Under the pieces are notes generated by a model. It ran no database searches. It saw only the letters and a program-made list of their open reading frames with translations, and was not told the DNA's origin. Below, piece after piece: positions 12,001-15,285 of a stretch of DNA of 26,005 nt. Both the position numbers and the translations under genes were made by a program. Source of the stretch: JACQKA01 sp964462785 (GTDB taxonomy: Bacteria; Patescibacteriota; Minisyncoccia; Phycocordibacterales; UBA2100); assembly GCA_964462785.1 (NCBI GenBank), contig CAYWZA010000015.1:1-26005 (forward strand). The letters are read 5' to 3'. Numbering within the stretch: position 1 is the stretch's first letter; every line of letters begins with the position of its first letter.

Positions 12001-12702
12001 GGTCGTTGACGCGCTGGCAGTAGGCACCAACATGGAAAATGCGAGACGTGCATAAGCTCCCATGAATGCGCTCGTATCGCTCGGGGGCTCTGCGGGCGTA
12101 GTATTTTCTGGAGGAGATCCGAGCTCCTCAGAAGTTGTGCTTGTCTCGACGATTGTTTCCGCCACCGGTTCATCTACGACAGTCGTCGTCTCCACGGGAA
12201 TTGTTTCTAGCACCTCCAGTTGTGTCTGCTGCACTGGCTGCTCCGCTGTATCCTCGGGAGCTACAACTGCTGGTGCCGGCTCATCTACGGTAGGCTGTTC
12301 GCTTTCTTCGGGCACTGCTTCTGGTGTTGTACTTCCCTGCTGCGCATCCGATACTTGTGGTATCTCCGACTCTACTTGCGGCGCAGGAGAATCGGGCAGT
12401 GCATCAGATGATGTGCTTGCGGCGATGATAATGTAGGCGGAGTTCTCGCGCGTGAAGCTGCCGAATGTTGCATCGGGAGAAAGTTCCTGACGCAATACCT
12501 GTGTCGGATCACTCCACCCGACAGTAGATACTTCGGTGCCAAAAATGTGCGCTGTTTTAAATACTTTATCTGCAAGAACGAGCTCACTCGAAGTCCAGAG
12601 TGCATAAAAGCCTACTATCGCGCCAATGACGATAGTGAACGCGCGCCCGGTGCGCGAACGTAATCGTTGCTCGATTGTTGTGTGTTTGATGCGCAATGCC
12701 AT
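1..12702 (-). CDS. Giant modular surface protein, partial (at least 4,234 aa)
   Basis: The frame from ATG at 12702 stays open to base 1 (12,702 nt = 4,234 codons), so the C-terminus lies outside the window. Residues about 20-45 form one hydrophobic segment (AFTIVIGAIVGFYALW) after a basic N-terminus, giving a signal anchor. Residues about 95-215 are an acidic Pro/Thr/Glu spacer. Then come Ig/macroglobulin-like segments (about 780-1010), three repeats with an IHExE core (1015-1350), FN3-like modules rich in YYWRxR, two W[ND]GxxW propeller-like modules, three modules ending in L[ND]DWTxxW, and Thr/Ser/Gly repeats of about 75 aa. No catalytic motif was recognised. A role in adhesion or as a cell-surface stalk is inference. 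In-frame stop TAA lies about 75 nt upstream, so ATG 12702 (or TTG 12708) is the start; no Shine-Dalgarno precedes it. The many short ORFs on either strand in this region are shadows. Confidence 0.9.
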   Translation of the reverse strand, partial: MALRIKHTTIEQRLRSRTGRAFTIVIGAIVGFYALWTSSELVLADKVFKTAHIFGTEVSTVGWSDPTQVLRQELSPDATFGSFTRENSAYIIIAASTSSDALPDSPAPQVESEIPQVSDAQQGSTTPEAVPEESEQPTVDEPAPAVVAPEDTAEQPVQQTQLEVLETIPVETTTVVDEPVAETIVETSTTSEELGSPPENTTPAEPPSDTSAFMGAYARLAFSMLVPTASASTTDEHPLTDATTSVSVTTPPIVDVSDIALCTTLGKECHTIEISGFTVAGDLLDKNLRKASLSFSFAHVSPESDLSEDRLVVRYFHNGTWREGGEVYLNKEISNATNGGYFSSSIDEVSDWTDLNDIKVVVEYDRGAGSAGAELYLDAIWIDADYKERIQDVVAGNIPETPAGLSDNVSLDLALGEGMGPTELIAPDGGHIAFNFIDDLDEDTLEIRADKNSYHPQVSEGALEAPLRTMAHISITNTGTERDSFRLAGAFLAGGGTLVSVEQFLRNVPVATTTHTNSDVTYLCESRWQSASSTDDASAYRCSDTADVRHCAALSESGENCTVADVVIAEEQTRYKTAWVPLGIGSATSIDEDVLDGVSAGYVPTALSDAIDILPGQTVYLRLLFEGADAGAQRFALFALGEKYTGDFDTETLQDERIWRDAEDHGVKQERARVNDQLSARTSFDGDELPEFKFKFKTQRSIFERIGNRLIGRKNGFAVERTELRHVSGKTEHLPFEVEYGEGGEWTLALKKQPRTFRPGKYTLELKIQEGAVEYTDTVEFYWGVLVVNTNKTIYVPNERADLFLAALDDSGNTICNAVLDLVITNPAGGSQNIPVRESGSCGPNNVTDIPDYLAEYDMQGVGTYSITLTHLTETGEVLNRASDSFEVREEAPFVVERTGPTRIWPKAPYTMDITVTANRDFSGRISEYMPQGFILLDMGGGELNQYGGDILELFWGVSMQQGETRTFRYEFDAPDVSPYIYVLGPLAMKEGNALSFEETRTWKIASDALGNYIEKKQSWSPTVANTWEAKDLSGSPFNVPANAIVEIAIVNSDPNNEQFGGVRHASSSLHRGFLIHEPEPQGTTEFVMHVQASATSSIQTVASSTSFVSFVLLGYWTSGYYVERFDHIDPNNTDNTWGNINLNSFGVASGTVAEMVIGAWHSNNTSLTGGVRSGTSTRSVAIHESEAGGVNGVTMLVKASTTNATIQGFAEVEGTNNASIDYWLAGYWSQNPTGLDYTERYDTLTGPTSGSTWTDTALNSFSVPSSGIAEVLFADTAAANLSQLLGVRTDGSSIDRSFNIHEAEAGGWSSGKAHVKAGADANATIELYTDDTANDAWRLTGYWAASNTPATDPTLYDYPFESEKTGTSTPKIRFSSSDPDGSSSIVYQIQWDDDATLDDSPIGDRISSDESGCSPNCFQNLTTPADTSPFNENEQIEFSIQTALVSGTTYYWRTRAYDVSGSNIASEWSTTTSFTYIANTNPAQWFQTQDTQFDTGALSGTQTYGSNAVRLTTSAPTGALMAYGEGTVQTPRYRVWNGTAWGTEGSAQSVGGTILWTITKAGITRDEYVVGTLDDQGDVNVQVYNGGSATWGNLQEVTTSIATASTTRRGFDVAYESTSGDAIVAYCDGDADPSYYVWNGSTWTSGGTINLSSTHACEWVKLASDPVSDEIILVSRDTGAGSTDYEAQVWNGSSWGNALPITGSGMTDTLHEGISVEYEESGDQAVVAVSNGDNPSLWWAAWDGTNWNTPTTQSLGNDFEWGTLKQDDGSDNMALCYADQSDDLGVLRWDGSGWSSFQEFELTANVGAGGQVDGRTISCEFETTTGRDGYLMIPYTDTTNARYVYMDDATGFSTEASISTIQDSWTVQSVRTGEGKILVSTHDDQNGRYDESYWNGSTWSTASTLENTPSDTSEPFGEPISMAAQIYVSSSGTIISDPVDFDWVPGRSTWGEALLSSTEVAGTDVKLQIMYTSAGGSSCASLVPDGDLAGNSSGFDASQSPVNLTALSTSTYNRLCLKATLSSTNQSVPTLDDWTINWQRKPYLTQSHYRWYVNTNTDTPTDPWPSGGTDIPEDTAIASSYSPPGFANVLRLRMSVLDSNVALSSSALTLRLQYAEGATCSASMTWIDVGAIGSTTAKWRGYNNASVSDGATLPSVVLSTADTRQSYEEENDATANPLSVAVNDEGEWDWVLEQRASSTVSYCFRAITSDNDVLNAYSVYPALITNSAPGTPTQSAPFDNEKTASTTPYLEFAADDPESNDITYQIQLDNDYDFSSTVWDANSQINTNDFTNIITTSDKDPFTSGQTVRFSTTTALSNGTTYYWRVRGKDRNASTDWSSWSDIRSITIDTSITISTWHQTRLEQFSENSHEETEATSTNDVVLTPPATVGTTTGPTIDYDWKTGTANAWGSLTWTDDETTSDIKYSIEYLSGGTWALIPDADLAGNSAGFDTSGVSLLGLSPTTYNQIRIRAVLTNLGSTPRLNDWTISWGLAVSQPTLTILFDNEKTGTTTPSFRFASTDPQNEDLEYEFSWSQTTDFTASTTRNSGVHAGFTNIASSTDTSPFASGSTTQFKIQQADATTNGNTYWWRVRARDPNGSNVWSTWSSLRSFTVDTTIVVSTWFQTTDDQFETDTLTNTEASGSGSARITTTIREAFTAYAEGTVQAPRYRIWNGSAWGSELTAESTGVGIRFVEAAAAPTRDEYVIVTEGTNGIVKAQIYNGSTGTTGNLVEINSAVPDATQRGFDVAYETTSGDAIVVSCGTTTEAVYRVWNGSSWAATSSISLSTTGNCEWVKLASNPTSDELIMVARGDTSGVTDYEAQVWSGSTWGNSTTTGSQATANNEGIALEYEESGGQALMVVSDGANNQIRWAAWNGSNWNTGGAATIGGVFAGGRLARDSGSDELALCLTDTGSDNSFIEWSGSSWGTATEFELTGNSQNGRPISCEYETTAGRDNYVMIPSSDTAATEYTVWDTTTPPPAPVALSTIGDAWELRTTRTGDGNILLVAYDDASTQYDFSYWNGSTWSTAQTLETDSIATVVPATIPIDIVARRYTSVTSGSVTSPSIAFSDGSGPKWENALWNDTTTGGSDILYQVEYYTSTSSWAFIPTTEIPGNNLGTTTSPIDLSNVDKTTYSTLRLKANFTCGASCPTLNDWTLAWSEGIDVSGTAQQFDQSTNVTSGTVAIAVNGDLQVGKTGTISAGAWTIPNVTVFSGDVVTVFIEGAADENEAVAVAKYDGNGDIAGIPLYERHLTIGSSDNQTITNANLSQYDNGVSGDEDVFHEVTAGNDLSVCYSSAQGCFESELFIKSGNTYRPDSASGGDVSTRHIEINGTMTMDGNAFNVSGSWDNNGTTTANTSTVTFTATSTTETFDTTGAAVAALNNVVFGSGSGTATWNLSSALDVDGNLSINYGRLNQNGSKTINIAGNLSIGSSGLFTKGTASTTFDGSGSSTWTDNSSPKQDMGTTTIDGSTKTITLGSAVKTTNLYIGADDTFDVSSGNNYALEVAGNFTNNNVFQARAGTVTFSAISAGKVIKAGSSSFYGMTFNGSGGNWSFNDAAITVGGDFIITLGTVAMPTGTTTITGSFTNSDTFMHNNGAVLFNASGSKTITASTSPFYALEFNGSGSWSFSGNATSSQNTAITAGSVTLPSGTFAVAGSFQVNGGSFTHNSGTLKFTATAARVIKLNNSSAYNMTFDGSGGSWSFTDANATSTNTVRFDNGSVTLPSSSIGVGGSWLVTSGSFTHNSGTVRFTSTDTGETIDPAASTFYNLIFDGVGGGWTILQNATSTASTTITRAASFTLTSGKSLEVGGQFTNLMGGATTTWTGSTLFLNSGTSYALNASTTGGDGYGTLMIGANTDVKMWNSSSTVPVVNSTGSLYSQDHSAQDGDLYIWGEYVTTNNEYWSYATDFDGTALSGGNRRQVDVRVASGASITASSTVSIVGDAAATTTIANQGSGSYSMRITGGTLNAQYYSFTDTDTTGLWLTGVLNITSLANGDFTLSTNAGNSLTVESSVIDRNPAIQIQQVSFATSSGITSGSNVRATSTPSSYWWFRNHYGNFAGEANDSDVGGNPGNIRWDDSSLVISISGVVYTDQGTTTMGAPTCNGSANNVRIVVSGASGVSSYEGSCDAGTGAFSIPGITFSGDVVVTTYLNTNGLRKAVSVTKTPAANITNMHLYENSLVVRHEDVTPITIEDLAWYDSSDDADIFFTAATTSTDTLTTQPNTELYIWS
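1180..2120 (-). repeat. Tandem ~75-aa Thr/Ser/Gly repeats in the giant protein
   Basis: At least three tandem units carry the pattern GSFTHNSGTxxF, then FYxxxFDGSGGxWSF, then GxVTLPSGT. The His codons of the HN[SN]G core lie at 1915, 1693 and 1465, giving periods of 222 and 228 nt (74 and 76 aa). Less regular units continue on both sides. The composition and spacing resemble beta-solenoid or filamentous-adhesin repeats; the fold is inferred. Confidence 0.7.
3210..6900 (-). repeat. Three L[ND]DWTxxW modules and interleaved FN3-like modules
   Basis: The module end motif occurs as TLDDWTINW (6586-6616), RLNDWTISW (5228-5258) and TLNDWTLAW (3217-3247). Each follows a TTY-type strand such as TYNRLCLKA. 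Between them lie FN3-like segments with FDNEKT, then DPxxxDxxYxxQ, then TxYxWRVR[GA]xD. The arrangement is a higher-order duplication that also includes propellers A and B. Confidence 0.6.
3590..4790 (-). repeat. Propeller-like module B of the giant protein
   Basis: Seven motifs of the form [VIA]x[VIY][WY][ND]GSxW recur in order (for example YRIWNGSAWG, YEAQVWSGSTWG, RWAAWNGSNW, YDFSYWNGSTW). A weaker eighth (YTVWDTTTPP) lies between the sixth and seventh. A blade-like period of roughly 50 aa suggests a beta-propeller. The module is paralogous to module A about 3.4 kb away. Confidence 0.65.
6960..8190 (-). repeat. Propeller-like module A of the giant protein
   Basis: Same motif series as module B, in the same order: YRVWNGTAWG, VQVYNGG, YYVWNGSTW, YEAQVWNGSSWG, WWAAWDGTNW, VLRWDGSGW, YDESYWNGSTW, with a weak RYVYMDD between the last two. 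Matching points in A and B are 3,381-3,408 nt apart, so the copies differ by only a few codons of indels. One stretch of 22 nt around 7633 is identical in both. Confidence 0.65.
8690..9650 (-). repeat. Three tandem IHExE repeats of the giant protein
   Basis: Three consecutive units share a core RxxxIHE[PS]E (HRGFLIHEPEP, RSVAIHESEAGG, RSFNIHEAEAGG), an alternating polar region, and a YWxxGYW-type tail. The Ile-His codons start at + positions 9472, 9151 and 8797, giving unit lengths of 107 and 118 aa. A beta-sandwich fold is likely, but the family was not recognised. Confidence 0.65.
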
Positions 12703-12706
12703 ACAC

Positions 12707-12730
12707 AAAAAACGCCAGTGCCGAATGGCG
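12707..12730 (-). promoter_or_regulatory. Terminator-like hairpin abutting the giant gene start
   Basis: On minus, stem CGCCA / TGGCG (12730-12726 and 12717-12713) with an 8-nt loop is followed by six T (12712-12707), and the ATG comes four bases later at 12702. It could end transcription arriving from the cohesin-like gene. If transcription starts at the box at 12746-12754, it would instead be an attenuator in a leader of about 37 nt. The stem is short, so strength is uncertain. Confidence 0.45.
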
Positions 12731-12745
12731 ATAGTCTGTCCTGTA

Positions 12746-12754
12746 ATTTTATCA
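12746..12754 (-). promoter_or_regulatory. Candidate extended -10 promoter of the giant gene
   Basis: On minus the bases read TG-A-TAAAAT, a five-of-six -10 box with the extended TG. A start site near 12739 would give a leader of about 37 nt. No convincing -35 box lies upstream. Confidence 0.45.
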
Positions 12755-12840
12755 TTGAATGCGCAGCGAAATGCTTAAAAACAGTTGATTACTAAGCGTT
12801 TTTACGCATTCCACCACACTTTTCCTATGCTGGAGTGAGA

Positions 12841-14316
12841 CTACTGCCCCCGCACCCTCTTTTTGAGCTCTTCAATACTCGAGTCCACCACTTCTTCTGA
12901 AATTTCAAGCACCTCTTTTATGTCCTCCAGCAGCGCGCGCTCCTCGGGCGTAAGTTGCGGTCGTTCGTCAAAATCGTTAATGAGCTGCTCAAACTCTTCG
13001 CGCATCGCGCCGAAAACCTTGTCGTTCTTTTCGCGCAGTGCAAGTACGGCATTGAGAATAGTGGCTCGTTCCTGTTGAATAATTTTCTGTGATTGCACCA
13101 TCATGGTACCCATAGCGCCAATCGCGAGCGCAAAGATTATGAGCAGGATACGCTCCCATGTCCATGTCGGTGGCGCTTCCGCTTCGCCAGACCCCTTGGC
13201 ACTTGGCTTCGCCACTTTGGGGAGCGTCAATTGCTTTTGTGCAACCGCGATGTTGTTTGCGCGATCGTATGCCTTAATGACCACCATCCTTTCCCCTCCT
13301 TCCTGCGGCGGTACTGGGGCTCCGTCAATTAAATCTTGCGCGCGCACGGTGGCAACCGTGCTTGATCCGAAAATAATTTCATACCGATCTACACCGGAAA
13401 GTTCATCCTCAGTTTTAAACATGAATTTCGGCACCCCCTCGGCATTCTCACCGAGTGTGATATCGAAATCTTTCGGCGCTATTGTATCGATCTGCACCTT
13501 GCGCTTGCCAATCTCACCCCATCCGAAATCATTTCTTACTTGCACAAAGAAATACCACACGCCGTCGGCAATGCCGGCTTTGGTTTGACTCACCGCATCC
13601 GCTTTTTGGTTTTCAGTTGGCTTTGCATTTTCATCCGCACTCAGCAGCGTGCGCACTGCGGCTGCATCCGGCGGAAGCTTCCACGTGAATTGCGCGGTTG
13701 TCGTTGCGTACCATGAATCAGCTTTGCTGTGCGTGTTTGAGTTGATAACCGGCGCAAGCGGCAGAATGCCCTCGGCTCCTCCCGCAGCACTAATGCCGAT
13801 ATCTTCTTCGGCTTCCGGCTCTGCAGCTGCTTCGGTAATGGTGAGATTTGCAGTACCACCCTGTGTGTATACATCAGTACCCTTGCCATCAGCGGCCAGA
13901 ATGGATCCTTTGGTGAAAGAGAGCGTCGCTGAGCCGGGCTTTTTGCCCTTAAAGGTGATGGTGACAACCGTCCCCTCCTTCGCAAAGGCGGTGGGCGTTC
14001 CGCCGCTAAAATTAATGGTCCCGCCGGAATTGGAGAAAGCGGGCTCTGCCGTCCACAGCGAAAATGCCGATCCGTCTTTTGAAATACCGACAACCGAGAG
14101 TAAGTCCTTGTCGAACCCAATCGCGCCATCTGCGGCATTAATGCTATCGGTCCCCGGCTGCACTAGCACCTTTACCGCAAATTCCGCACCGCTCGCGAAG
14201 CTTCCGCTTGCCGGTGAAAAAGAAAGCTCAGCGGCGTGCGCACTAAATGGCAGGAGCAACAGCATGCCACACAGAAACGCATAGGAAAAAAGAACACGCT
14301 GAAGCGGGGTCGTCAT
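12841..14316 (-). CDS. Membrane-anchored cohesin-like protein
   Basis: The 491-aa product begins with a clear signal peptide (hydrophobic core FLCGMLLLLPF, likely cleavage after AHA at about residue 28). Residues about 30-160 match the cohesin/carbohydrate-binding-like pattern: SPASGSFASGAEFAVKV, GFDKDLLSVVG, GxAxLSF. Residues about 190-360 form one or two Ig/FN3-like segments. A single membrane helix (ILLIIFALAIGAMGTMMV, about 390-410) is followed by a charged coiled-coil-like tail inside the cell. The protein would thus display a binding domain outside. It lies directly upstream of the giant gene on the same strand, so a surface partnership is possible but unproven. There is no good Shine-Dalgarno; a TATGAT box sits 6 nt before the ATG. 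Confidence 0.85.
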   Translation of the reverse strand: MTTPLQRVLFSYAFLCGMLLLLPFSAHAAELSFSPASGSFASGAEFAVKVLVQPGTDSINAADGAIGFDKDLLSVVGISKDGSAFSLWTAEPAFSNSGGTINFSGGTPTAFAKEGTVVTITFKGKKPGSATLSFTKGSILAADGKGTDVYTQGGTANLTITEAAAEPEAEEDIGISAAGGAEGILPLAPVINSNTHSKADSWYATTTAQFTWKLPPDAAAVRTLLSADENAKPTENQKADAVSQTKAGIADGVWYFFVQVRNDFGWGEIGKRKVQIDTIAPKDFDITLGENAEGVPKFMFKTEDELSGVDRYEIIFGSSTVATVRAQDLIDGAPVPPQEGGERMVVIKAYDRANNIAVAQKQLTLPKVAKPSAKGSGEAEAPPTWTWERILLIIFALAIGAMGTMMVQSQKIIQQERATILNAVLALREKNDKVFGAMREEFEQLINDFDERPQLTPEERALLEDIKEVLEISEEVVDSSIEELKKRVRGQ

Positions 14317-14322
14317 ACCTTA

Positions 14323-14328
14323 ATCATA
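14323..14328 (-). promoter_or_regulatory. Candidate -10 box for the cohesin-like gene
   Basis: TATGAT (five of six) lies six bases before the ATG at 14316, so a transcript would start at or next to the start codon (leaderless). No good -35 is visible. Confidence 0.35.
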
Positions 14329-14470
14329 TAGGTGAAAACGCGTTGTGGGATTTTTGAGTGTGAATACGTCGCGGGTGCGGTGCTGATGTGTGAGCGAGCA
14401 TCGCGCAGCGCGTATACTCGCGTGAATTAACAACGTAGTGGTGATACAGTCGGAAGTCACCTCAGATATC

Positions 14471-14516
14471 GTGCTCGAGAGCACATCATCACTGCACCCG
14501 TGGTCTCTGAGTGATG
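14471..14516 (-). other. Inverted repeats just downstream of hsp20
   Basis: Two hairpins follow the hsp20 stop on minus: CATCACT / AGTGATG (arms 14510-14516 and 14487-14493, 16-nt loop), and GTGCTC / GAGCAC at 14471-14484. Neither is followed by a T-run, so they are not typical intrinsic terminators. The rest of the 201-nt gap shows nothing recognisable. Confidence 0.4.
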
Positions 14517-14517
14517 T

Positions 14518-14994
14518 TTATACTTCAGTTACGTTAATGCGCATTCCTGAATCAGTCGCTTCCTTCAGGGGAAGATAGAGCATGAGCACCCCTTCGCGCA
14601 TTTTTGCTTCTGCCTTTGATGCATCGATTGCTGCGGGGAGGATGATTTGTCTATAAAATTTACCCCACGAGCATTCTTCGAGCACGTTTTCTTTTCCTTG
14701 AGCTCCGGGGTCTCTGAAATACTCTCCGTTCGGGCGAATCCGCTGCCCTTTTATGGTAACAATATCCCCATCACCCTCGATATGCACACCGTAATCATGC
14801 ACGCTCGAGCCGGCGATTTGCGCATAGATAATGATCGCACTGGGTGTTTGAAAAATGTCCACCTTGAGCTGCTCGGCAATTGCGGATGCTTCTTCGGGTG
14901 GCGCATTTTGCGCTGCGATTTTTTCTTTCTTCGCATCATCAGGCGTCGTCGGTACGACGTCTTTCTTTTTCAACCGCTCTAAAAACGATGACAT
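14518..14994 (-). CDS. Small heat-shock protein, Hsp20/alpha-crystallin family
   Basis: The 158-aa product has a polar N-terminal arm (1-40) and an alpha-crystallin domain at about 42-150: LKVDIFQTPSAIIIYAQIAG, VTIKGQR, LEECSWGKFYRQIILP, AKMREGVLMLYLPL. The length is normal for the family. Such proteins are ATP-independent chaperones that hold unfolding proteins in the cytoplasm. The usual C-terminal IxI anchor is represented at best by INV near the end. No Shine-Dalgarno precedes the ATG; instead a 9-bp hairpin plus five T lies directly in front of it. The gene is downstream of a structured RNA with its own terminator, so it may be controlled from that leader or by its own promoter. Confidence 0.92.
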   Translation of the reverse strand: MSSFLERLKKKDVVPTTPDDAKKEKIAAQNAPPEEASAIAEQLKVDIFQTPSAIIIYAQIAGSSVHDYGVHIEGDGDIVTIKGQRIRPNGEYFRDPGAQGKENVLEECSWGKFYRQIILPAAIDASKAEAKMREGVLMLYLPLKEATDSGMRINVTEV

Positions 14995-15002
14995 AGCAAA
15001 AA

Positions 15003-15029
15003 GCGCACGTACCTATAGTATACGTGCGC
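15003..15029. promoter_or_regulatory. 9-N9-9 inverted repeat in front of hsp20
   Basis: GCGCACGTA (15003-15011), nine-base spacer, TACGTGCGC (15021-15029) is a perfect inverted repeat ending eight bases before the hsp20 ATG. The arm and spacer lengths equal those of the CIRCE operator bound by HrcA, but the arm sequence is different. In RNA it forms a hairpin followed by U5. A TATACT box lies across the spacer and one arm. Operator, RNA thermometer and terminator are all possible. Confidence 0.55.
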
Positions 15030-15098
15030 CTTTACTCTTTTATTTTTACGTGTGTGTATAAGTTGCAGAAAAAAAAGAAACGTCGAATGGCACGCGGG

Positions 15099-15134
15099 AA
15101 AAATATTGAGCCCCCGTATGGTTAACGGGGGCTC
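15099..15134 (-). terminator. Strong intrinsic terminator
   Basis: On minus, stem GAGCCCCCGT / ACGGGGGCTC (10 bp, no mismatch, 7-nt loop) is followed by AATATTTTT. In plus orientation no T-run follows, so it acts on minus. It would end both the purD transcript and the small RNA. Confidence 0.85.
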
Positions 15135-15172
15135 GTCGCGCGGTCTGCCCGCGATGTCAGTCAGACCGGTCA

Positions 15173-15187
15173 TCAGGGCCAGTGCAT
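15173..15187 (-). CDS. Four-codon mini-ORF (MHWP) with strong Shine-Dalgarno
   Basis: AGGAGG (15200-15195) lies seven bases before ATG CAC TGG CCC TGA. It is the strongest Shine-Dalgarno sequence in the window and lies inside the structured RNA. The stop overlaps a further ATG (TGATG) that opens a longer frame into hsp20. It may be a leader peptide whose translation changes RNA folding, or chance. Confidence 0.3.
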   Translation of the reverse strand: MHWP

Positions 15188-15256
15188 GAAGGCGCCTCCT
15201 ACGCTGGTCGTGCACCCTTCGCCGAATCGAAATAATCGGGGCATCGGGTAAGTATC

Positions 15257-15285
15257 ATTATATATCTAGCTGCCATATTTGTCAA
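15257..15285 (-). promoter_or_regulatory. Exact-consensus sigma-70 promoter
   Basis: TTGACA (15285-15280), 17 bases, TATAAT (15262-15257), both hexamers and spacing ideal. It overlaps the last codons and stop of purD and fires into the small RNA and hsp20. No other promoter-like site in the window matches this well. Confidence 0.85.

Larger units (their letters stand above)
15099..15249 (-). ncRNA. Structured small RNA or hsp20 leader RNA (unassigned)
   Basis: An exact consensus promoter predicts a start near 15249, and a strong intrinsic terminator ends near 15099, giving about 151 nt. Visible stems are CGGTCTG / CAGACCG (7 bp, 15169-15143), the terminator stem, and two mutually exclusive pairings around a mini-ORF: GAAGG with CCTTC, or GTGCA with TGCAC. 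The 5' GCCCCG could also pair with the terminator's 3' arm, as an antiterminator would. I do not recognise it as 4.5S, 6S, tmRNA, RNase P or a known riboswitch. It may be a free small RNA or an attenuated leader of hsp20, which starts about 105 nt further on. Confidence 0.55.

Noticed and set aside
13649..14284. 211-codon plus-strand ORF opposite the cohesin-like gene
   Set aside because: It is the mirror of a biased coding frame; the minus product has a signal peptide, domain and membrane helix in proper order.
15003..15029. True CIRCE element
   Set aside because: The geometry is identical, but none of the conserved TTAGCACTC arm is present, so HrcA binding cannot be claimed.
15139..15177. 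Hammerhead ribozyme core (CTGATGA followed by a stem)
   Set aside because: CTGATGA is followed by the CGGTCTG/CAGACCG stem as in stem II, but the obligatory GAAA after that stem is absent (CGCGACGAG instead), and no third stem closes the junction.
14979..15215. 78-codon minus-strand ORF through the small RNA into hsp20
   Set aside because: It runs through the 10-bp terminator stem and the T-runs, overlaps the hsp20 start, and has low-complexity composition (FLFFLQ, RKNKR) typical of read-through of RNA elements. The short mini-ORF is the only part with a good ribosome site.
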